DNA of 64,000 bases, from positions 619,501 through 683,500 of the forward strand of contig NC_089856.1 of assembly GCF_036373705.1 (NCBI RefSeq). Direction: 5' to 3'. Shown one piece after another: positions 57,045 to 64,000 of the stretch. The stretch is from Amia ocellicauda. Taxonomy: Eukaryota; Chordata; Actinopteri; Amiiformes; Amiidae. Numbering within the stretch: position 1 is the first letter of the stretch; every line of letters begins with the position of its first letter. Under the pieces are notes generated by a model. It was not told the DNA's origin. It saw nothing but the letters and a program-made list of their open reading frames with translations, and made no database searches. Both the position numbers and the translations under genes were made by a program.

Positions 57045-60000
57045 TCAGGGCAGCGCAGCGTGCAGCAGGGCAGGGTGACGCAGGGGGGCGCTCCTGTCAC
57101 ACACCGTCCTCAGCCCCCCCTGACCCCAGGCAGAGGACAGAGACAGGGAGGGAGGGAGCAGAGTCTCCACCTCCTGGAGGGTGAAGAGTGACTGCCAGCT
57201 GTTCAGCACACGGAGCAGAGAGCACAGGCCTGAGAGAGGAGAGAGGAGAGAGGAGGGGGGGGGTCAGTAACACTGCAGTAAAGTGGAGTACAATAGTCCA
57301 CTACACACTCAGATGTACAGTGACACACGGGGAGGGGGGGGGCAGCTGACTGACCGTCTCTCAGGGCCCAGTCCAGCAGCCACGTGACCATCTCTGCCCG
57401 TCTCTGGCTCCGGGACCCCCGTGTCCGACACAGCGCCTCCGCACACAGTGCCAGGGCCGGGGGGGTGGCGGGGGGGCTGTGGGGGGGAACTACGGCATCC
57501 TGGGCCAGCCTGAAGAGGAGGAGGGGGGAGCGGACGTGACAGAGGACAGAGTCCAGGACCAACTGGTGCCTCACACTGTCACCTGGAGAGAGAGGGAGAG
57601 TCAGTCAGCTGCAGGACAGCACTGCACAAACAATGCCAATCCGACAGAACCAAATAACACAACACCTCTCACACCCCTCTATGGAAACCAACACTCAAAC
57701 ACAGAACACACTGGAGCGCTATTGGACCCTCAATCGAAACTACAGCCTGGCAGAATACCTGGTGACTGTCAGAAACACAAAGCAGAGGCAGATCCTGACC
57801 AAATACCGGCTCAGTGACTACAGCCTGACCAGAGAGACGGGCCGACACAGGCACAGCTGGCTGCCCACAGAGGAGCGGCACTGCGATCACTGAGAGACAG
57901 GAGAGGTGGACACAGAGAGGACCGGCGCTGTGGTCACTCCATCCCACAATTCCCAAAAATGACAGAGAGATCAGTTTTCTGGGAGAGGGCAGCCCGATAT
58001 GTGTCCAACTGTCAGAGCATGAGGGACAGCGCGTGACACTGTCCTGAGGGACAGTATATAGACACTATGCCTGCTAGAGAGAGGGAGGGAGGGAAGGGAA
58101 CTGGTTCTGTTTATATTTGTGTTGTGTGAGAATGGGGGGGTATATACACTCACCTAAAGGATTATTAGGAACACCTGTTCAATTTCTCATTAATGCAATT
58201 ATCTAACCAACCAATCACATGGCAGTTGCTTCAATGCGTTTAGGGGTGTGGTCCTGGTCAAGACAATCTCCTGAACTCCAAACTGAATGTCTGAATGGGA
58301 AAGAAAGGTGATTTAAGCAATTTTGAGCGTGGCATGGTTGTTGGTGCCAGACGGGCCGGTCTGAGTATTTCACAATCTGCTCAGTTACTGGGATTTTCAC
58401 GCACAACCATTTCTAGGGTTTATAAAGAATGGTGTGAAAAGGGAAAAACATCCAGTATGCGGCAGTCCTGTGGGCGCAAATGCCTTGTTGATGCTAGAGG
58501 TCAGAGGAGAATGGGCCGACTGATTCAAGCTGATAGAAGAGCAACTTTGACTGAAATAACCACTCGTTACAACCGAGGTATGCAGCAAAGCATTTGTGAA
58601 GCCACAACACGTACAACCTTGAGGCGGATGGGCTACAACAGCAGAAGACCCCACCGGGTACCACTCATCTCCACTACAAATAGGAAAAAGAGGCTACAAT
58701 TTGCACAAGCTCACCAAAATTGGACAGTTGAAGACTGGAAAAATGTTGCCTGGTCTGATGAGTCTCGATTTCTGTTGAGTCAGAATTTGGCGTAAACAGA
58801 ATGAGAACATGGATCCATCATGCCTTGTTACCACTGTGCAGGCTGGTGGTGGTGGTGTAATGGTGTGGGGGATGTTTTCTTGGCACACTTTAGGCCCCTT
58901 AGTGCCAATTGGGCATCGTTTAAATGCCACGGCCTACCTGAGCATTGTTTCTGACCATGTCCATCCCTTTATGACCACCATGTACCCATCCTCTGATGGC
59001 TACTTCCAGCAGGATAATGCACCATGTCACAAAGGTCCAATCATTTCAAATTGGTTTCTTGAACATGACAATGAGTTCACTGTACTAAACTGGCCCCCAC
59101 AGTCACCAGATCTCAACCCAATAGAGCATCTTTGGGATGTGGTGGAACGGGAGCTTCGTGCCCTGGATGTGCATCCCAAAAATCTCCATCAACTGCAAGA
59201 TGCTATCCTATCAATATGGGCCAACATTTCTAAAGAATGCTTTCAGCACCTTGTTGAATCAATGCCACGTAGAATTAAGGCAGTTCTGAAGGCGAAAGGG
59301 GGTCAAACACAGTATTAGTATGGTGTTCCTAATAATCCTTTAGGTGAGTGTACATATATGCATTTCCTGTATTGTTTTTATAGAAATGTTTCTGTAATTA
59401 TTTGGCAATACCAATATACTGCTGTCATGTCAATAAAGCACTCTGAATTGAATTGTGAGAGAAAGAGAAAGTATATCACAATGCAATCACTGCATTCAAT
59501 TAGATTCCTCTACAGTGACACTTGAGCTCCTGCAGGGTCAGGGGTCAGGGTTGAGGGGTTAAGGGTCAGGGGTCAAGCACCAACCTTGGCTCATGGTCAG
59601 CAGGGCGGCGGCCAGCTCACACTGCCGTGTCTCCAGGTGTCCGAGGATGAAGCACCTGGACACTCGGCCAGCAGAGAGCAGGGGGTCAGCAGAGGGCAGC
59701 GCAGAGTCCAGTACGGGCACCCTGACAGAGAGAGAGGGGGTCGATATCGGTGTGTCAGTCAGTGTGGGGGGGTTAGTGTGCAGTCAGTGTGGGGGGGTCA
59801 GTGTGTGGGAGGGTCAGTGTGGTACCTCAGGGCGGTCAGGCCAAGCCACAGGGCCAGCTCAGGATGGTGGGGCAGGAGGGCGTCCAGCAGGAAGTGAACG
59901 AGAGTGTGACGGGGTAGAGTGCCCCCCCGCGCCTGACTCCACAGCCTCCCTGACACACCGGAGACACAGGAGCGTCATTAGCATAATTGTGACATTATCA

Positions 60001-63000
60001 GTATGCGCCCCATCACCACCACGATCAGAATCAACACTGCACTCCGGTTGCCAGACCACGATCAATAGACCGATATCGCTGCTGCTGTGGCAGTTCTCAT
60101 GGAGCTGGAGCTGTTTTTGTGTCGGTGTAGTTATTGTTGTGTTAATGTGGTTGTTGAGTTACGGCTGCAGTTGCTCTCACCATCCAGCAGGGCGGCGCTC
60201 TCCCTGTACAGTGTGCTCAGTAGGGGGGCATCGAGGGACAGGAGGCGGAGTTGGGCAACAACAGACTCCTCCCCCTGGACCGCCCGCTCCTGTGGGTCAC
60301 GCCCCCTCGGCATCACCCTGTGCTCCCCCAGCCCCCACAGGGCCACTTCCACTGCCACGCACAGACTGCAGCTGCCCCCCAGACACTGCCCCTCACTGTG
60401 CCTGTACATACAGCCCCCACCTGGGAGAGAGAGAGGGAGGAAGGCAGAATGTTAGATTATAATTTCAGAGAACTAAATGATTAATTGCTATTATATCTAA
60501 GTGATGTTCAGACTGTACGATGCACTAGTTAGAGCTCATCTGGATACTGCGTGGGGACTTGATTCAAGTCTTCAAAATCATGAAAGGCATCGACCACATC
60601 AAACCAGAGGAGCTTTTCCAGATCAGCAGGGACACACGCACCCGGGACACAAATGGAAATTGGGCAGCATATTTTATTACTAATTGGTAATCTATTTATA
60701 TACCTACAGCATTGTCTTTCTCTCTACAGGATGTATCCACCTCTCCATCCACACCCCCCCACTCCACTCTCTGGACAACAGGCGGAAGGGGCGTGTCTCT
60801 TACCAGAAGGGTGGGCATCCTTCTCCATAAGACACGCCTCCAGGAAGGTGTGGAACAGGCAGCCGATGGGGTCCAAGGGATGTCCCGCCCACTCCTCCGT
60901 CTCCGCGTCTCTCGGCGCTCGTCTCTGCCGTCTCAGGGTCCGGACCACCTGCAGCCCCAGGCAGACCGCCTCCTCAAGGTAACCGTTCACACGCAGCGCG
61001 CTGACACGAGCACACGTCACAGAGAGGGGCTCCGTCTCATCTCCCACACACAGCAGCTCCACACCCCCCGCCAGGAGACTCCCACACTGCAGAGCCTGGA
61101 ACAGCACTGAGTGACGCACTGAGAGAGAACGAGAGGGAGAGTCAGTCAGTGTGTCAGTCAGACATTTGGACAGCGCAGCGTGTCAGTCAGACAGTGTGTC
61201 AGTCTACCTGGTGTGGCAGCAGGTGTGGCAGTGATATGGCTCCCCTCATCCTGCAGCGGGGCACCTGGATCTTGGTTCCACTCCTGCAGCAGCTGCAGCC
61301 AGACAGTGCGCTGACCCGGCCCAGCCCGCGGATTCAGAACCACACTGACCCAGAGAGAGGCTAGACAGAAACGCAGACACTGTCAGACAGACTGTCCGAC
61401 GGCCCGATAGACAGACAGACACAGGCAGTGCTGCGAGCGACAGAGGAACTGACCGATCTGCTCCCAGAGTCCAGCCGTCTGAAGTGAGAGGGAGCGTCCA
61501 GCGCCCCCCCGGGACCCCCGGCCCGCACGCACCAGCTCCCCCGTCAGGACCGAGAGGACCCGGCCTGCGTTACTGTCCCCCACACGCAGCATCTCCAGCA
61601 CCTGCAGGGAGGGAGAGGGAGGGAGAGGGATGGGTTATGGCAGTGCACAGAGATGCCCTGAATGGAGCCGCACAGAGCAAACAGAGCCCCCCCCCCTCCA
61701 GAGCAGCCGTACCATGTTGACCAGCGCACTGAGGCGGTCGTCCACTCCGTACAGCCCCCCCTTGCTGACCGGCCGATAGATGGCGTTATCGATCGCCCGT
61801 CTCACCGTCTCCCGCAGTTGGCCCTCGTCTAGTGGCCAGCAGGCGTCCCTCTGCCCGGCCGTGGGGTCAGGGGGCTCTGGGGGGGGGTCACAGAGAGATG
61901 GGGGGGGTCAGTCACGGGTACAGTGCACCCCCGTCCTCAATATCTCCCAACACACTCCTCAACACACCGAGAAACACGCACACAAAGCGAGACTCTCTCT
62001 CTCTCTCACCGTTGCGGGTACGCTGCGCCGCGGTGTGTGGAGGGGGTGGTGTGCTGTGGACAGGGGTCCGTCTGTCCTGCGTGCCCCCCCGCCCCCCCCG
62101 CTGGAACCACAGGCAGAGCGCGGCCACGTGAGCGCAGTACTGCCCCCCCGTGCACGAGCAGTGCGCCCCCGTGAGCTGCCTCCGGGCGAAGCTCAGAGAC
62201 ACACGGAGCCGCTGGCCCCACGCACACGCACAGGGGCTGGGGGGCGCACACTGCGGACAGTCTAGCACAGAGCCGCAGAGGAGGAGACCTGGGGGAGAGA
62301 GAGGACAATACATCACATTACACACTGCAGTGTACTGTGACACACCATACTGTAGTGTACAATACTGTAGTAAACTGTAGTGCAGACAGCTGGATGGCAT
62401 TGTTCTCCAGTGCTGAGCAGGTGTGTGTTCAGTGTGAGTGTGCGTGTTCACACTCGCACCCCCGCCTCCCCGAAACTCCCACAGCCAGTCCCTCCCTCCC
62501 TCTCTCTCTCTCTCTCTCACATTATTAATGTCACTGTTCTTTCTGTTTTTTATTGCTGCTCCATTTTCTCTTTTCTTCCTCCTTTGACAATCACTTGTTC
62601 TCTCAAAGAACTGATAACAAAACAGAAGGAGGGGGGGTTTCGGGTGACAGCAAGAAAGAACAGATGACATGAATGAGAGAATGAATGAAATGACAATGCA
62701 GTGCAGTGCAGTGAGGCGTGTCCCGAGGGAGGGGGAGAGAGCGAGGGCTGCCTGTTCTGCCACCTGAGAGCAGAGTTTCGTTAGAGACAAGCTGGGACAG
62801 GACTGTCGCCGTCCCTCTCCCTCAGCGACACAATGCTGTGTGCTCCACCGACACAGCGCTGCGTTATCAGTGACACAGTGCAGCCGGTGACTCTGCATAT
62901 TTGTTTCAGCAGAAACTGGTGGCGGAGGAATTCAGCCCTGCGGGGCAAACTGCCACCCCCACACTGCACCTGCCACTGACAGAGAGGGAGAGCGATGGAG

Positions 63001-63689
63001 ACAGACAGTTTCATCGCCCGCAGGGTGCCAAGTCTTTCTGCAGGGAGGAATACTGCAGCGGTCTATGAAAAGAGTTTATAGGACAGCAGAGGACACTCCA
63101 ACTAAGAGACACAGTCCAGTCCAGCAGGGTCTCAGCCCTGGTCCTGAGAGACACAGTCCAGTCCAGCCCAGCAGGGTACAGCAGCTGCTATTAAGTGACG
63201 AGTTGTTATTGGTACTGACCCACTTGCTGGACGTCTCGGATGGCCCCGGGTGTGTCTGCAAGCTGCCCCCCCCTGCGGAAGGCCCACCCGCCTCCGTCCC
63301 CGAGCAGGCAGTAGCGCTGCAGCTCCGTCTCGCTGCAGGGGAACGACCAGAACCGCAGCCTGGACTGCACTGGGTCCGGCACTGAACCCAGAGCACAGCG
63401 CACCTGAGAGAGAGCGGGGAGCATTACACTGACAGAAAGACAGCTTGTCCAGCAGACACAGACAGACACACACAGGCTGACGGGTAGACTGGCAGGTAGA
63501 AAACACTCAGACAGTGAGAGGTACCTGCTCGTAGGTCCAGCTCTGCGCCACTCGCTGGGCGCTAAGGTCCTGTAACGACTCCACTCGCCGGTTGTGAGCG
63601 GATCTCTGTGCGCTTTCCGCGGGCAGAGTGGCCACGGACAGCCCGGTCACGGATCCGGTGCACCTCCGCTTCGCAGGCGGCGGGTCCAT
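57045..63689 (-). CDS. zswim4: ZSWIM4-like SWIM zinc-finger protein
   Basis: Family of cullin-associated SWIM-domain proteins (ZSWIM4/5/6/8). Exons in transcript order: 63525-63689, 63220-63403, 62010-62288, 61713-61876, 61454-61601, 61208-61360, 60804-61118, 60181-60420, 59826-59949, 59585-59721, 57355-57582, 57045-57229; 2,322 nt in frame, 773 aa. MDPPPAKRR and [13 protein letters not shown] match the ZSWIM4 N-terminus. The SWIM finger is [11 protein letters not shown] (C160, C162, C168, H170). [10 protein letters not shown], the [13 protein letters not shown] segment, [16 protein letters not shown] and [14 protein letters not shown] match downstream family blocks. Two differences stand out: the conserved stretch between SWIM finger and EPPDPTAG is replaced by a short proline-rich piece, and the protein ends after [18 protein letters not shown], about 200-270 residues before the mammalian C-terminus. 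Gene position near yju2b agrees with human 19p13.13. Confidence 0.85.
57612..58146 (+). mobile_element. LINE fragment, part upstream of Tc1 insert
   Basis: Encodes the C-terminal end of a non-LTR retrotransposon protein ([49 protein letters not shown]), followed by stops and then 3' untranslated sequence with [14 protein letters not shown] traces. The element continues at 59,351-59,458 after the Tc1/mariner insertion. It lies in zswim4-like intron 10, antisense to the gene. Clade uncertain; probably the family whose 3' ends sit beside CT tracts elsewhere in this window. Confidence 0.72.
58147..59350 (+). mobile_element. Tc1/mariner transposon, 1,204 bp
   Basis: Perfect 29-bp terminal inverted repeats (58,147-58,175 and 59,322-59,350; ends CACTCACCTAAAGG) with a TA target duplication on each side. 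The transposase reads [20 protein letters not shown] at 58,295, then a helix-turn-helix ([20 protein letters not shown]). The catalytic triad is split over two frames: D in WSDESRF (first frame, ends 58,795), D in QQDNAPCH and E in NPIEHLWD (second frame, to 59,318). There are 36 residues between the second D and the E, a DD36E spacing rather than the usual DD34E. One apparent small deletion near 58,780 causes a frameshift and stop, so this copy should be inactive. Perfect inverted repeats suggest it is young. Confidence 0.93.
58295..59318 (+). pseudogene. Tc1/mariner transposase, frameshifted
   Basis: Two adjacent open frames (58,295-58,795 and 58,809-59,318) together cover a full-length Tc1-type transposase of about 340 residues. 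The break lies between WSDESRFLL and the MDPSCLV block, where relatives have a continuous stretch. No other stop is seen, so decay is slight. The orientation is antisense to the zswim4-like host gene. Confidence 0.9.
59351..59458 (+). mobile_element. LINE 3' end, part downstream of Tc1 insert
   Basis: Contains TTGGCAATACCAATATACTG then TCATGTCAATAAAGCACTCT and GAATTGAATTG. This is the plus-strand form of the 3' end found inverted at 18,231, 46,884, 47,166 and 55,129. It is followed by a GA-rich tract (GAGAGAAAGAGAAAG). Confidence 0.72.
60503..60663 (+). mobile_element. LINE-RT-derived dispersed repeat, copy 3
   Basis: Inverted relative to copies at 18,994 and 38,430. It reads TGTTCAGACTGTACGATGCA, TAGAGCTCATCTGGATACTG, then jumps to GGGGACTTGATTCAAGTCTT and CAAAATCATGAAAGGCATCG. 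An internal segment of about 150 bp is missing compared with copy 2. It lies in zswim4-like intron 7. Confidence 0.72.
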
Positions 63690-64000
63690 CAGTGACACAC
63701 ACACACACACACGGCTCTGGTGTCTCTGTCCTCTGCTCTCAGTCTCTGTCTCTGTCCCTGTCTGTCTCTGCTGATGGACTTCTCTTCCTCTTGTCAGAAT
63801 CTGTTTAAATCGCAGCACAATGTTGACAGACTGCTGCCCGGCCCGGCTCTCCATAGGCTCGCTCTCCCGTCCATCTCTATCCAGCACCGCCTGCCTCCTC
63901 ACTGATTGGCCCGTCGAGACCTGCCGCCCCGCCCTCAAATAGAGCTGGCAATCCATATATGGGCAGAGGTTTTAATTAATTTTTCATTCATTCATTCATT
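63690..64000 (-). promoter_or_regulatory. zswim4-like upstream region
   Basis: The 5' leader and promoter side of the minus-strand gene. An inverted CCAAT (ATTGG) lies at about 63,905-63,909, with GC-rich sequence from 63,830 to 63,935. An (ATTC)n tract closes the window. No TATA box is obvious. Confidence 0.4.

Noticed and set aside
61912-62898. Minus-strand open frame of 328 codons as a single exon
   Set aside because: Only 62,010-62,288 of it is bounded by splice sites in the right phase and encodes the SWIM finger; the rest is intron read-through.

Overview
The window is nuclear DNA from a vertebrate and most resembles a non-teleost ray-finned fish (holostean, i.e. gar or bowfin, or another early-branching lineage). 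Three things suggest this: GT-AG introns split every gene; the gene set matches two blocks of human 19p13 (MAN2B1, YJU2B and ZSWIM4 from one, ALKBH7-PSPN-GTF2F1 from the other) on one 64-kb stretch; and the dispersed repeats (L2 LINE with its SINE partner, a LINE with CT-rich flanks, a repeat derived from a LINE reverse transcriptase C-terminus) are of kinds I associate with such fish. The species is an inference; synteny and repeats were judged from memory without any search.

Layout. 1-10.2 kb: no recognisable gene; CpG-rich DNA at 4.7-5.8 kb, many tandem repeats, one SINE, and an L2 LINE fragment inserted into a trinucleotide-like array. 10.39-20.35 kb (+): man2b1, lysosomal alpha-mannosidase, 24 coding exons that join in frame to 987 codons. 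21.27-23.88 kb (+): alkbh7, 4 exons, 234 aa. 24.72-25.79 kb (-): pspn (persephin), 2 exons, 204 aa. 28.92-32.27 kb (-): gtf2f1 (TFIIF alpha/RAP74), 13 exons, 550 aa. 33.65-37.56 kb (+): yju2b (CCDC130), head to head with gtf2f1, 9 exons, 383 aa. 40.00-45.56 kb (-): a divergent RNF220-type RING E3 ligase, 10 coding exons, 474 aa. 45.6-56.7 kb: gene-poor and rich in tandem repeats, with one weak candidate non-coding transcript. 57.05-63.69 kb (-): zswim4-like gene, 12 exons, 773 aa, apparently shorter than its mammalian counterpart. One intron of it holds a LINE fragment that is itself interrupted by a Tc1/mariner element.

The genes do not form a pathway. They are ordinary cellular genes: lysosomal glycan breakdown, a mitochondrial AlkB dioxygenase, a secreted neurotrophic factor, RNA polymerase II initiation, pre-mRNA splicing, and two ubiquitin-linked proteins. 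Their exon-intron structures were worked out by hand: every junction uses GT-AG and the exon lengths keep the frame to the stop codon. Mobile elements are mostly old and fragmentary; no retrovirus-like or Polinton-like element was recognised. I did not find a convincing unknown biological system. The most unusual observations are six LINE fragments lying beside (CT/GA)n tracts, an intron built from copies of its own 5' splice site, the truncated zswim4-like gene, and the RNF220 paralogue.
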